Shown piece by piece: positions 9,257-19,728 of a stretch of DNA of 49,318 nt. The translations under genes and the position numbers were made by a program. How positions within the stretch are numbered: position 1 is the stretch's first letter; every line of letters starts with the position of its first letter. Origin of the DNA: Bacillus sp. ISL-55. GTDB lineage: Bacteria > Bacillota > Bacilli > Bacillales > Cytobacillaceae. The stretch is taken from positions 1 through 49,318 of the forward strand of contig NZ_JAGGQU010000040.1 of NCBI RefSeq assembly GCF_018613155.1, in the 5' to 3' direction. Below the pieces are notes generated by a model, which searched no databases, was not told the DNA's origin, and saw only the letters and a list, made by a program, of their open reading frames with translations.

Positions 9257-9589
9257 ATGAAAATGTTCATGCTTAAAAGCTTTATGCTAGCTTCTTTAAT
9301 GTTCATATCCGTATTGTTCGGCATGCAACAGGCAAATGAAGGCATCCTTAAAATGAAAGGCTATGAAGACCCTGAATTCAAAAGTGCGTTCAACATTGAA
9401 GAAAAGGAAAACGGGACCTTCGAAACAGCCATATTAGGAAATGACGTCTCCAGCCATGACTTGGAACAAAAGCGGAAAAAACTAGAAGAAATGAAAGCAT
9501 ATAACCTCTTTTCATCTATAGGAAAAAACCTGGCCGATGGAGTCTCCACGATCGTCGAGAAAACTGTTGAATTAATAACTGGGAAGTAA
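9257..9589 (+). CDS. yqxA: YqxA family protein (DUF3679), single membrane segment
   Basis: 110 residues. It begins with a hydrophobic segment (about residues 4-25, signal anchor) and continues as a charged region with a heptad-like stretch LEQKRKKLEEMK. The place directly after spoIIP and the pattern GMQQANEGILKMKGYEDP match B. subtilis YqxA, whose function is unknown to me. The start was set at ATG 9257 because TAGGTGATTG just before it is a good ribosome site; a GTG inside that site would give three more residues. A strong terminator follows. A co-transcribed sporulation role with spoIIP is inferred from position only. Confidence 0.8.
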   Translation: MKMFMLKSFMLASLMFISVLFGMQQANEGILKMKGYEDPEFKSAFNIEEKENGTFETAILGNDVSSHDLEQKRKKLEEMKAYNLFSSIGKNLADGVSTIVEKTVELITGK

Positions 9590-9596
9590 GTAGAGC

Positions 9597-9620
9597 AGCG
9601 GGCTTAGGCCCGCTGTTTTT
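9597..9620 (+). terminator. Terminator of gpr/spoIIP/yqxA region
   Basis: CAGCGGGC-ttag-GCCCGCTG followed by TTTTT; a compact rho-independent terminator eight bases after the yqxA stop. Confidence 0.92.
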
Positions 9621-9672
9621 AGCTTAAAGATTTATTTGCATTGCAATTATGAGATTGATTTAGCAGCAGAAA

Positions 9673-10245
9673 GAGACCCTTATGGGGAAAGAAACCCACT
9701 CATAAGGGTCTCTTTAACCATGAAAGGTGCCCTTATGCGGTAAGAACCCCACTCATAAGGGTCTCTTTATCCCTGAAAGGTGCCCTTATGCGAAAAGCCC
9801 CCACCCATAAGGGCCTCTTTACCGAAGAAAGGAGCCCTTATACGTAAAGAACCACGCTCATAAGGGTCTCTTTATCCCTGAAAGAAGCCCTTATGCGGCA
9901 AGAACCCCACTCATAAGGGTGTCTATAATCATGAAAGGAGCCCTTATGCGGTAAGAACCCCACTCATAAGGGTCTCTTTAACCATGAAAGGAGCCCTTAT
10001 GCGGTAAGAACCCCACTCATAAGGGTCTCTTTATCCCTGAAAGGAGCCCTTATGCGGCAAGAACCCCACTCATAAGGGTGTCTATAACCATGAAAGGAGC
10101 CCTTATGCGGTAAGAACCCCACTCATAAGGGTCTCTTTAACCATGAAAGGAGCCCTTATGCGAAAGGAATCCCCCTCATAAGGGTCTCTTTACCGAAGAA
10201 AGGAGCCCTTATGAGGTAAGAAATCCACCTATAAGGGTACCTTTA
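9673..10245. repeat. Array of eleven 53-bp palindromic tandem units
   Basis: The motif CCCTTATG (or CCCTTATA) starts at 9677, 9730, 9783, 9835, 9888, 9941, 9994, 10047, 10100, 10153 and 10206, a period of 53 with a single 52. Each unit carries CCCTTATG then, about 17 bases on, CATAAGGG, followed by a spacer ending AAAGGAG. Units 5-7 are nearly repeated by units 8-9, with identical variants 159 bases apart. The array sits between the yqxA terminator and the lepA promoter, so neither gene's mRNA should contain it. No ORF of real length crosses it and no CRISPR-like variable spacers are present. Confidence 0.95.
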
Positions 10246-10290
10246 TGCTTGGCAGACACCCCTCCAATGCCAATCTTCCACTATTATTTA

Positions 10291-10319
10291 TTGAATCTTG
10301 ATATTCCTGCTGATATAAT
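10291..10319 (+). promoter_or_regulatory. Probable SigA promoter of lepA
   Basis: TTGAAT (10291-10296), 17-base spacer, TATAAT (10314-10319). It lies 46 bases after the tandem array and 43 bases before the lepA start. Confidence 0.75.
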
Positions 10320-10361
10320 CAACAATAGTGTACATGCGCGAGTATAGTAGGAGTGAACGCA

Positions 10362-12197
10362 ATGAGCAGAGAAGAAAGACTGAATAGACAAAGCAAAATA
10401 CGAAATTTTTCGATTATCGCCCATATTGACCATGGTAAGTCGACGCTGGCTGACCGTATCCTTGAAAAGACGAATGCGTTGACTGCACGTGAGATGAAGG
10501 ATCAGCTTTTGGATTCGATGGACCTTGAACGTGAGCGTGGAATCACGATAAAACTGAACTCAGTACAATTGAAGTACAAGGCGAAAGATGGAGAAATCTA
10601 TACTTTCCACCTTATCGATACTCCAGGACACGTAGACTTCACCTATGAAGTTTCCCGAAGCCTGGCAGCATGTGAAGGTGCCGTCCTTGTTGTCGATGCG
10701 GCACAGGGAATCGAGGCACAGACCTTGGCGAACGTTTACCTCGCAATCGATAATGACCTGGAAATCGTGCCGGTCATCAATAAAATCGATTTGCCAAGTG
10801 CGGATCCTGAACGTGTCAGAAATGAAATTGAAGAAGTGATCGGTCTGGATGCTTCTGAAGCTGTTCTTGCTTCTGCTAAAGCGGGAATCGGAATTGAAGA
10901 TATCCTGGAACAAATCGTCGAGAAAGTTCCTGCTCCACAAGGGGACCCTGAAGCTCCTTTGAAAGCATTGATCTTCGACTCCTTGTACGACGCATACCGC
11001 GGCGTAGTCGCTTATATCCGTGTCGTCGATGGCACCGTAAAAGTTGGCGACAAGGTCAAGATGATGGCAACAGGCAAAGAATTTGAAGTAACGGAAGTTG
11101 GAGTATTCACTCCAAAAGCTACTCCTGCAGGTGAATTGACAGTCGGGGATGTAGGTTTCCTTACTGCGGCAATCAAAAACGTTGGCGACACACGTGTAGG
11201 TGATACAATTACCAATGCGAAAAACGGCGCATCCGAACCGCTTCCAGGTTATCGCCGCCTAAACCCAATGGTATATTGCGGACTATATCCAATTGACTCA
11301 GCTAAGTTCAACGACCTGAGGGAAGCTCTTGAAAAATTGGAGCTGAACGATTCAGCTCTGCAATTCGAGCCTGAAACTTCGCAGGCACTTGGCTTCGGTT
11401 TCCGCTGTGGATTCCTTGGACTTCTTCATATGGAAATCATCCAGGAGCGAATTGAACGTGAATTCAAGATTGATTTGATTACGACAGCGCCAAGTGTAAT
11501 CTATGATGTTATCATGACTGATGGTACTGAATTGAAGGTAGACAATCCTTCTAACATGCCTGATCCTCAAAAAATTGACCGTGTTGAAGAGCCTTATGTA
11601 AAAGCAACGATGATGGCGCCGAATGACTATGTTGGGGCAATCATGGAGCTTTGTCAGGAAAAGCGCGGCATCTTCATTGATATGCAATATATGGACGAAA
11701 CTCGTGTCAGCATCGTGTATGAAATTCCGCTGTCGGAAATCGTTTATGATTTCTTCGATCAGCTAAAATCAAGCACGAAAGGCTATGCGTCCTTCGATTA
11801 TGAACTGATCGGGTACAAGACTTCCAAGCTTGTGAAGATGGATATCTTGCTGAACGCTGAAAAAGTGGATGCTTTGAGCTTCATCGTTCATAATGATTTT
11901 GCCTATGAAAGAGGAAAGGTCATCGTTGAAAAATTGAAGGACCTAATCCCTCGTCAGCAATTCGAGGTGCCAATCCAGGCAGCCATCGGCCAGAAAATTG
12001 TTGCGCGCTCGACAATCAAGGCGATGCGCAAAAACGTATTGGCGAAGTGTTACGGTGGGGATATCTCCCGTAAACGTAAGCTCCTTGAGAAGCAAAAAGA
12101 AGGTAAAAAGCGCATGAAGCAAGTCGGATCTGTAGAAGTTCCGCAGGAAGCCTTCATGGCAGTCCTGAAAATGGACGACAACAATACGAAGAAATAA
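10362..12197 (+). CDS. lepA: Elongation factor 4 (LepA), ribosome-associated GTPase
   Basis: 611 residues, full length. LepA is a translational GTPase related to EF-G that acts on ribosomes in initiation and back-translocation models. The G1 motif AHIDHGKS is at residues 20-27, with DTPGH and NKID further on; domains II, III and V resemble EF-G, and the LepA-specific C-terminal domain follows. The start was placed at ATG 10362, after TAGGAG with good spacing, giving [17 protein letters not shown]; an in-frame GTG three codons earlier overlaps the ribosome site. It has its own promoter just after the tandem array, and a terminator-like hairpin follows. Confidence 0.97.
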   Translation: MSREERLNRQSKIRNFSIIAHIDHGKSTLADRILEKTNALTAREMKDQLLDSMDLERERGITIKLNSVQLKYKAKDGEIYTFHLIDTPGHVDFTYEVSRSLAACEGAVLVVDAAQGIEAQTLANVYLAIDNDLEIVPVINKIDLPSADPERVRNEIEEVIGLDASEAVLASAKAGIGIEDILEQIVEKVPAPQGDPEAPLKALIFDSLYDAYRGVVAYIRVVDGTVKVGDKVKMMATGKEFEVTEVGVFTPKATPAGELTVGDVGFLTAAIKNVGDTRVGDTITNAKNGASEPLPGYRRLNPMVYCGLYPIDSAKFNDLREALEKLELNDSALQFEPETSQALGFGFRCGFLGLLHMEIIQERIEREFKIDLITTAPSVIYDVIMTDGTELKVDNPSNMPDPQKIDRVEEPYVKATMMAPNDYVGAIMELCQEKRGIFIDMQYMDETRVSIVYEIPLSEIVYDFFDQLKSSTKGYASFDYELIGYKTSKLVKMDILLNAEKVDALSFIVHNDFAYERGKVIVEKLKDLIPRQQFEVPIQAAIGQKIVARSTIKAMRKNVLAKCYGGDISRKRKLLEKQKEGKKRMKQVGSVEVPQEAFMAVLKMDDNNTKK

Positions 12198-12207
12198 AAT
12201 AGCAGGG

Positions 12208-12256
12208 GAGGCTGGATGTGCTTGTTAAAGCAAGCGATTCTGGCCTCTTTTTTCAA
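12208..12256 (+). terminator. Terminator-like hairpin after lepA
   Basis: GAGGC...GTGCTTG pairs with CAAGC...GCCTC, with internal mismatches, followed by TTTTTT. An imperfect stem, but the T-tract and position support a (possibly partial) terminator between lepA and hemW. Confidence 0.7.
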
Positions 12257-12315
12257 TAAATTCATGAAAATGGATCTAAATTCTGGCCTGAAAAACCACT
12301 TTAGGAAGTGAAAAA

Positions 12316-13449
12316 ATGAAAGCAGCATACATCCATATTCCTTTCTGCCACCATATTTGCCATTACTGTGATTTCAATAAGGTATTTATGAAGGGTCAGC
12401 CGGTTGATGAATACCTGGAGGCACTTGAAAAGGAAATGAGCTTGCCGGTAAACAAAGAAGTAATGCAAACGGTATTTGTCGGTGGCGGCACACCTACGGC
12501 CTTAAATGAAAAACAATTGGATAAGCTTGTTTCAGCGATCAACAGACAGCTAAATATAGACAACAATACGGAATATACCTTTGAAGCGAACCCTGGCGAC
12601 CTTTCGAAAGAAAAACTTGCGATCCTCAAGAATGCTGGTGTCAATCGTCTAAGTTTTGGAGTGCAGACTTTCAATGATGAACTTTTGAAAAAAATCGGGC
12701 GCAGCCATCGGGCAAAGGATGTATTTGAATCAATTGAAAATGCGAAAACAGCTGGTTTCGATAATATCAGCATCGACTTGATATACAGCCTTCCTGGCCA
12801 GACGAAGCAGGATTTCATACAATCAATCCAAACAGCCCTCGGATTAGGACTCGTCCATTATTCAGGGTATTCGTTAATCATTGAACCGAAAACAGTGTTC
12901 TACAACTTACTGCAAAAGGGCAAGCTCCCACTCCCAGGTGAGGATGCAGAAGCAGAAATGTATGAAACCCTAATGGAGCAAATCGAAAACGGTGGTCTTA
13001 GGCAATATGAGATCAGCAATTTCGCTGTCCCGGGATTCGAAAGCAGACACAATCTTACCTATTGGAACAACGAAGAGTATTACGGGTTTGGTGCCGGGGC
13101 TCATGGGTATGTCGATGGCATCAGGCAGTCCAATTTCGGACCGCTAAAAAAATATATGGAACCTCTATCCAAAGGGGAACTTCCGATCATGGATGCGCAT
13201 AGAGTGACCCTTGAGGAAAAAATGGAAGAGGAAATGTTCCTCGGACTGCGAAAAACTGAAGGTGTCTCAATTCGACACTTTGAGGAAAAATTTGGCCGGA
13301 ATCCGCTCGAATTATTTGCGGGTCAAATCAAGGAGTGGTCTGCGAAAGGCCTTCTGAAAAGTGATGGAGATAAAATCTCACTAACAAGACACGGCCGCCT
13401 TCTCGGCAATGAAGTTTTTCAATCATTCATCGGGGTATCAAATCATTGA
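12316..13449 (+). CDS. hemW: HemW, radical SAM heme chaperone
   Basis: 377 residues. The radical SAM cluster motif C-x3-C-x2-C is at Cys11, Cys15 and Cys18 (FCHHICHYCDF). The length and the absence of the N-terminal extension of oxygen-independent coproporphyrinogen oxidase HemN favour HemW, the heme-trafficking protein often misannotated as HemN. Further motifs are GGGTPT near residue 56 and the C-terminal HemN_C-like domain (about 300-370) with EEKMEEEMFLGLRKTEGV. It precedes hrcA as in B. subtilis, and its stop codon overlaps the -35 of the heat-shock promoter. Confidence 0.93.
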   Translation: MKAAYIHIPFCHHICHYCDFNKVFMKGQPVDEYLEALEKEMSLPVNKEVMQTVFVGGGTPTALNEKQLDKLVSAINRQLNIDNNTEYTFEANPGDLSKEKLAILKNAGVNRLSFGVQTFNDELLKKIGRSHRAKDVFESIENAKTAGFDNISIDLIYSLPGQTKQDFIQSIQTALGLGLVHYSGYSLIIEPKTVFYNLLQKGKLPLPGEDAEAEMYETLMEQIENGGLRQYEISNFAVPGFESRHNLTYWNNEEYYGFGAGAHGYVDGIRQSNFGPLKKYMEPLSKGELPIMDAHRVTLEEKMEEEMFLGLRKTEGVSIRHFEEKFGRNPLELFAGQIKEWSAKGLLKSDGDKISLTRHGRLLGNEVFQSFIGVSNH

Positions 13450-13474
13450 CATCCTCAACGATTATTGATAAATT
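13446..13474 (+). promoter_or_regulatory. Promoter of the hrcA-grpE-dnaK operon
   Basis: TTGACA (13446-13451), 17-base spacer, TAAATT (13469-13474). The -35 overlaps the hemW stop codon. The CIRCE operator starts 11 bases after the -10, over the expected transcription start. Confidence 0.8.
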
Positions 13475-13484
13475 ATTTTTAGAA

Positions 13485-13511
13485 TTAGCACTCGTTCTTA
13501 TAGAGTGCTAA
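13485..13511 (+). promoter_or_regulatory. CIRCE operator for HrcA
   Basis: TTAGCACTC, nine bases, GAGTGCTAA: a perfect match to the CIRCE consensus. HrcA binds it and represses the operon until heat shock removes active HrcA from the GroE chaperonin cycle (established for Bacillus). Confidence 0.98.
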
Positions 13512-13522
13512 CAGAGGTGATG

Positions 13523-14557
13523 ATGTTGTTAACAGATCGTCAGGTGCTCATTTTGCAGGTGATTGTTGATGACTTTATTCGTTCAGCTCAGCCGATAGGT
13601 TCGAGGAGCTTGTCGAAAAAGGAAGAAATTAATTTCAGTTCGGCTACAATCCGAAATGAAATGGCGGATTTGGAGGATATGGGATTCATTGAAAAAACCC
13701 ATACATCCTCTGGAAGGATTCCGTCCGAAAAGGGATATCGGTTTTATGTGGATAACCTTCTGCTGCCTCAAAAAGTGAATCATTCAGATATGGCGGCGGT
13801 GAAATCGATTTTCGCCGAACGGATATACGAGCTGGAAAAAATCGTGCAGAAATCAGCGAAAATCCTGTCTGAAATGACGAATTATACTTCGATTGTGCTA
13901 GGTCCGGCTGTTAAGGACAACAGATTGAAGAAGCTTCAGATCGTTCCGTTGACAAAGGACACTGCGATTGCCATTATCGTGACGGACACTGGGCATGTAG
14001 AAAACAGGATGTTCAATTTCCCTACAAGTGTCGATCCTTCTGATGTTGAGAAAATGGTCAATATCCTGAACGAACGCTTGGCAGGAGTCCCGCTTACAAG
14101 CCTTAACTCTAAGATTTACAAGGAGATAGCCATGCTGTTGCGCCAGCATATAAGCAGTTATGATACTCTCCTGCACTCGATTGCGGACACGCTCAATCTG
14201 CCTTCGCATGAAAAAGTATTTTTTGGCGGCAAGACCAATATCCTTAGCCAGCCAGAATTCAACGATGTTGAGAAAATCCGCAGCCTTATGAACATGATTG
14301 AGCATGAGGACGGTCTATATCAACTGCTCAAACAAAATCCGGCAGGGATTAACGTAAGGATCGGCACGGAGAATGATAATTCAGCGATGGAAAATTGCAG
14401 TCTGATCACTGCAACCTATGCAATTGGCGAAGAGAAATTGGGAACAATTGCGGTTTTAGGTCCAACCCGTATGGAGTATTCACGTGTCATCAGCTTGCTG
14501 CAATTGATCAGCACAGATTTGTCCAAGGTGCTGACTGACCTGTATCAAAATAAATAG
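13523..14557 (+). CDS. hrcA: HrcA, heat-inducible transcription repressor
   Basis: 344 residues from ATG 13523. HrcA represses CIRCE-bearing heat-shock genes (this operon and groE). The N-terminal winged-helix domain (about 1-100) has [20 protein letters not shown] and [15 protein letters not shown]; the central GAF-like and inserted dimerisation domains follow. The start is uncertain: ATG 13523 and TTG 13526 both follow the AGAGGTGA site. TTG would give 343 residues starting MLTDRQ, like the B. subtilis protein as I recall it. The gene is autoregulated through the CIRCE 12 bases upstream. Confidence 0.96.
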   Translation: MLLTDRQVLILQVIVDDFIRSAQPIGSRSLSKKEEINFSSATIRNEMADLEDMGFIEKTHTSSGRIPSEKGYRFYVDNLLLPQKVNHSDMAAVKSIFAERIYELEKIVQKSAKILSEMTNYTSIVLGPAVKDNRLKKLQIVPLTKDTAIAIIVTDTGHVENRMFNFPTSVDPSDVEKMVNILNERLAGVPLTSLNSKIYKEIAMLLRQHISSYDTLLHSIADTLNLPSHEKVFFGGKTNILSQPEFNDVEKIRSLMNMIEHEDGLYQLLKQNPAGINVRIGTENDNSAMENCSLITATYAIGEEKLGTIAVLGPTRMEYSRVISLLQLISTDLSKVLTDLYQNK

Positions 14558-14570
14558 GCATGGAAATATT

Positions 14571-14605
14571 GATTAAGGGTGGAGCAGCCTGTTCCATCCT
14601 CAATC
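14571..14605 (+). other. Stem-loop between hrcA and grpE
   Basis: GATTAAGGGTGGA pairs with TCCATCCTCAATC (one mismatch, one G-T) across a short loop. No T-run follows. In B. subtilis the operon mRNA is processed between hrcA and grpE, separating low-level hrcA from abundant chaperone mRNA; this stem is a good candidate for a comparable stabilising or processing element. Confidence 0.6.
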
Positions 14606-14718
14606 GTTATGTGTTTTCTACTGAAGCATGTTTGCTTCGTTGAAATATAAAACCAATCCAGGAATTTTGGAACATTGTGGCATTAGTTGCCGCGTTACTT
14701 TGAGGGAGGTGAGTTAAC

Positions 14719-15294
14719 GTGACAGAAGAGAGAAATACTGAGCAAGAATTAAACAGCCAGACGGAAGAAGAAACGGTTGAGGAAGTTTTTGCTGAAAATG
14801 AAGCTTCTGAAAATACTGAAGAGATGCCAGCTCAAGATCCAATGGAGCAAAAGGTGGCTGAACTAGAAGGGAAGCTTGAGGAAGCCGACAACCGTTACTT
14901 GCGCCTTCAGGCTGATTTTGACAACTTCCGCCGCCGTTCAAGAATTGAACTTGAGGCGAGCGCTAAATATAGAGCCCAAAGCATTATTTCCGATTTGCTA
15001 CCAGCAATCGATAACTTCGAGCGTGCTTTGAAGATGGATGTGGATAATGAACAGGCTAATTCCCTTAAACAGGGAGTGGAAATGGTGTACCGCAGCTTGC
15101 TTGACGCCCTTAAAAATGAAGGCGTTGAAGTGATTGAAGCTGTTGGCAAGGAATTTGACCCACATCTTCACCAGGCCGTAATGCAGGCTGAAGATGAAAA
15201 TTTCGGTCCCAACATTGTTGTTGAAGAGTTCCAAAAAGGCTATATGCTGAAAGACCGCATCATTCGTCCAGCAATGGTGAAAGTGAACCAGTAA
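14719..15294 (+). CDS. grpE: GrpE, nucleotide exchange factor of DnaK
   Basis: 191 residues. GrpE releases ADP from DnaK and acts as a thermosensor. The first 45 residues are acidic and low in complexity, then comes a long coiled coil (about 48-100) and the C-terminal beta-wing domain with the family ending [12 protein letters not shown]. The start is GTG 14719, about 9 bases after GGAGGTG; no ATG is near. It lies between hrcA and dnaK in the CIRCE operon. Confidence 0.97.
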   Translation: MTEERNTEQELNSQTEEETVEEVFAENEASENTEEMPAQDPMEQKVAELEGKLEEADNRYLRLQADFDNFRRRSRIELEASAKYRAQSIISDLLPAIDNFERALKMDVDNEQANSLKQGVEMVYRSLLDALKNEGVEVIEAVGKEFDPHLHQAVMQAEDENFGPNIVVEEFQKGYMLKDRIIRPAMVKVNQ

Positions 15295-15393
15295 TAATGG
15301 AATCAGGACTCTTTTCAAGGAGACTATTGAATAAAGATTTAGATGTGCTTTGAGCAAGCAGCAAAGTTTACGGAAAAGAGCCTACATAATTGA

Positions 15394-17244
<1,851 letters not shown>

Positions 17245-17258
17245 ACAATCATAACACC

Positions 17259-17297
17259 AAAAAGTCAAAGTCAGGTCATACTTGGCTTTGGCTTTTT
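17259..17297 (+). terminator. Hairpin after dnaK
   Basis: AAAAGTCAAAGTCAGG pairs with CTTGGCTTTGGCTTTT using G-T pairs and ends in a T-rich run. Probably an attenuating terminator that lowers dnaJ and downstream expression relative to dnaK. Confidence 0.7.
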
Positions 17298-17444
17298 GTC
17301 TGTATGACCCAAACGCCCATCGACAGCCTGGCTGTTCAGAGGGTGTAGTTTTAGAAGTTATTTCAAAACAATAGTTATATATAATTATTTTACAAATGAA
17401 TTAAAAAGAGAGACAAAATAACGCATATCCAGATATTTTAAATA

Positions 17445-17474
17445 TTGCGTATGAATGTACGGGAATGTTAGAAT
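17445..17474 (+). promoter_or_regulatory. Possible internal promoter of dnaJ
   Basis: TTGCGT (17445-17450), 18-base spacer, TAGAAT (17469-17474), 34 bases before the dnaJ start. With the terminator after dnaK and a 264-base gap, it suggests that dnaJ and the distal genes also have heat-independent transcription. Confidence 0.5.
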
Positions 17475-17508
17475 TATCTTTATGTGAAAAGATTCGGGAG
17501 TGGTAATC

Positions 17509-18636
17509 ATGAGTAAACGGGATTACTATGAAGTCCTCGGAGTCAGTAAATCGGCTACGAAGGATGAATTAAAGAAGGCTTACCGCAAGCTTTCTAAACA
17601 ATTCCATCCGGACATCAACAAAGAGCCGGGAGCAGATGAAAAGTTCAAAGAAGTAAAAGAAGCGTATGAGGTATTGAGTGACGATCAAAAACGCTCTCAT
17701 TACGACCAGTTCGGCCATGTCGATCCTAATCAGGGATTTGGCGGCGGAGGCGATTTCGGCGGCGGTTTTGGCGGTTTTGAAGATATTTTCAATTCCTTCT
17801 TCGGCGGCGGAGGCGGCAGACGCCGTGATCCAAACGCACCAAGACAGGGTGCAGACCTTCAGTACACAATGACCTTGAAGTTCGAGGAAGCTGTATTCGG
17901 AAAGGAAACAGATATCGAGATTCCTCGAGAAGAAGAATGCGATACTTGTGACGGAACCGGTGCAAAACCAGGTACTAAAGTGGATACATGTAAACATTGT
18001 CACGGCAGCGGCCAGATAAGTGTAGAACAAAATACACCTTTTGGACGTATTGTGAACCGCCGTGTGTGTCATTACTGTAATGGGACTGGTAAGGAAATCA
18101 AGGAAAGATGTAAAACATGCTCAGGTTCTGGGAAGGTTACCAGAAGGAACAAGATTCATGTTAAAATCCCGGCTGGTGTCGATGATGGCCAGCAGCTGAG
18201 AGTAGCAGGTAAAGGGGAAGCCGGTACCAATGGCGGCCCTGCAGGTGACCTTTATATTGTCTTCCATATCAGGTCGCATGAATTCTTTGAGCGTGACGGC
18301 GATGATATTTATTGTGAAATGCCAATCACATTTGTTCAGGCAGCGATTGGTGATGAAGTGGAAGTCCCTACACTGCATGGCAAAGTAAAATTAAAAGTTC
18401 CTGCTGGAACACAGACAGGTACAAAATTCCGACTTAAGGGCAAAGGTGTACCAAATGTCCGCGGATATGGTACCGGAGACCAGCATGTTCTGGTTCGAAT
18501 CGTTACTCCGACAAAGCTTTCTGAAAAGCAAAAGCAGCTATTGCGCGAGTTTGCCGAAGTAAGCGGACAGTCTCCTATTGGAGAACAGGAGGAAAGCTTT
18601 TTTTCAAAAGTAAAACGTGCCTTTAAAGGTGATTAA
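17509..18636 (+). CDS. dnaJ: DnaJ, Hsp40 co-chaperone
   Basis: 375 residues, class I DnaJ. The J domain (about 1-70) has HPD at 33-35, needed to stimulate DnaK ATPase. A Gly/Phe-rich region follows (about 75-115), then four CxxCxGxG zinc motifs ([32 protein letters not shown]; about 144-210) and the C-terminal substrate domains. ATG 17509 follows GGGAGTGG; the GTG three codons earlier overlaps that site and was rejected. prmA starts 19 bases after it. Confidence 0.97.
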   Translation: MSKRDYYEVLGVSKSATKDELKKAYRKLSKQFHPDINKEPGADEKFKEVKEAYEVLSDDQKRSHYDQFGHVDPNQGFGGGGDFGGGFGGFEDIFNSFFGGGGGRRRDPNAPRQGADLQYTMTLKFEEAVFGKETDIEIPREEECDTCDGTGAKPGTKVDTCKHCHGSGQISVEQNTPFGRIVNRRVCHYCNGTGKEIKERCKTCSGSGKVTRRNKIHVKIPAGVDDGQQLRVAGKGEAGTNGGPAGDLYIVFHIRSHEFFERDGDDIYCEMPITFVQAAIGDEVEVPTLHGKVKLKVPAGTQTGTKFRLKGKGVPNVRGYGTGDQHVLVRIVTPTKLSEKQKQLLREFAEVSGQSPIGEQEESFFSKVKRAFKGD

Positions 18637-18655
18637 TCGAATGGAGTTGGTATAA

Positions 18656-19594
18656 ATGAAATGGTCTGAAATCAGCATTTTAACTACAAATGAAGCGGTT
18701 GAGCCGATTTCCAATATTCTGCACGAAGCAGGCGCGAGCGGAGTTGTTATCGAAGATCCGCTGGAGCTTGAAAAGGAGAGAGAGGACCAGTTCGGAGAGA
18801 TATACCAGCTTAATCCAGACGATTATCCGGAAGAAGGAGTCATTGTAAAAGCTTATCTGCCGGTAAATAGCTTCCTTGGAGAGACGGTAGATGAAATAAA
18901 AGAAGCGATCAATAACCTGATGATCTACAATATTGATATCGGGTTGAATAAAGTATCGATCAGTGAAGTGAATGAGGAAGAGTGGGCAACTGCCTGGAAA
19001 AAGTACTATAATCCTGTTAAAATTTCCGAGAAATTCACGATCGTGCCAACCTGGGAGGATTACACTCCAGTCAACACGGATGAATTGATCATTGAGCTTG
19101 ACCCTGGTATGGCATTCGGTACAGGAACTCACCCAACAACGGTAATGTGTATCCAGGCGCTGGAAAGAACAGTCAAGCCGGGCGATCGCGTCGTGGATGT
19201 TGGAACAGGTTCAGGTGTACTCAGTATTGCAGCGGCTAAGCTGGGTGCCGGAAAAGTGGAAGCGATGGATCTGGATGATGTAGCAGTTCAGGTTGCAAAA
19301 CTAAACCTCAAACTGAACAAAGTCCACGATGTTGCAACCATTTCACAAAACAACCTTCTGGATGGTGTTGCAGAAGGAGCGGATATTGTGGTTGCGAATA
19401 TCCTGGCAGAAGTTATCTTGCGTTTTGCTGACGATGCAGGCAAGGTCGTGAAAAATGGCGGGTATTTCATTACATCTGGAATCATTCAGCAGAAGAAAGA
19501 AGTCGTCAAGGATGCAATGATCAATGCAGGTTTTGAAATAGAAGAGATTATTTCTATGGAAGACTGGGTTGCAATCATCAGTAAAAAGAAATAA
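18656..19594 (+). CDS. prmA: PrmA, ribosomal protein L11 methyltransferase
   Basis: 312 residues. PrmA trimethylates amino groups of ribosomal protein L11 using S-adenosylmethionine. An N-terminal substrate-binding domain (about 1-120) is followed by a Rossmann methyltransferase domain with [13 protein letters not shown] near 180 and NILAEV (an NPP-like catalytic motif position) near 250. It directly follows dnaJ, as in the B. subtilis heat-shock operon. A terminator and a repeat remnant separate it from rsmE. Confidence 0.95.
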   Translation: MKWSEISILTTNEAVEPISNILHEAGASGVVIEDPLELEKEREDQFGEIYQLNPDDYPEEGVIVKAYLPVNSFLGETVDEIKEAINNLMIYNIDIGLNKVSISEVNEEEWATAWKKYYNPVKISEKFTIVPTWEDYTPVNTDELIIELDPGMAFGTGTHPTTVMCIQALERTVKPGDRVVDVGTGSGVLSIAAAKLGAGKVEAMDLDDVAVQVAKLNLKLNKVHDVATISQNNLLDGVAEGADIVVANILAEVILRFADDAGKVVKNGGYFITSGIIQQKKEVVKDAMINAGFEIEEIISMEDWVAIISKKK

Positions 19595-19599
19595 TGTGG

Positions 19600-19630
19600 A
19601 AAAAAGGGGAAAAGCTTAACCCCTTTTTTC
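19600..19630 (+). terminator. Terminator between prmA and rsmE
   Basis: AAAAAAGGGG, about 11 bases, CCCCTTTTTT, six bases after the prmA stop. It should end or reduce the heat-shock operon transcript here. Confidence 0.85.
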
Positions 19631-19667
19631 TGTCTTTTTTTAATCATATGTCTTAAATCTGAGAAAC

Positions 19668-19711
19668 TAGCTCCAGCGCTTGTCAGGGATGACCAAGGGC
19701 TTGCGCTTTTC
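19668..19711 (+). repeat. Dispersed structured repeat, deleted mini-copy upstream of rsmE
   Basis: Front segment CTAGCTCCAGCGC joins directly to the end segment TTGTCAGGG...GGGCTTGCGCTTTT. Full copies have CTCCAGCGC at both places, so this looks like a deletion between those two direct repeats. The element ends about eight bases before the rsmE ribosome site. Confidence 0.85.
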
Positions 19712-19728
19712 AGAAAGCAGGTGCTGTG

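Noticed and set aside
10085-10170. Mini-ORFs in the array, such as a short peptide starting MKGALMR
   Set aside because: ATG is absent from several units, stops differ between units, and no stable ribosome site precedes them; conserved palindromes explain the sequence better.
9673-10245. CRISPR array
   Set aside because: Units are contiguous, internally palindromic and similar along their whole 53 bases; no unique spacers and no cas genes nearby.
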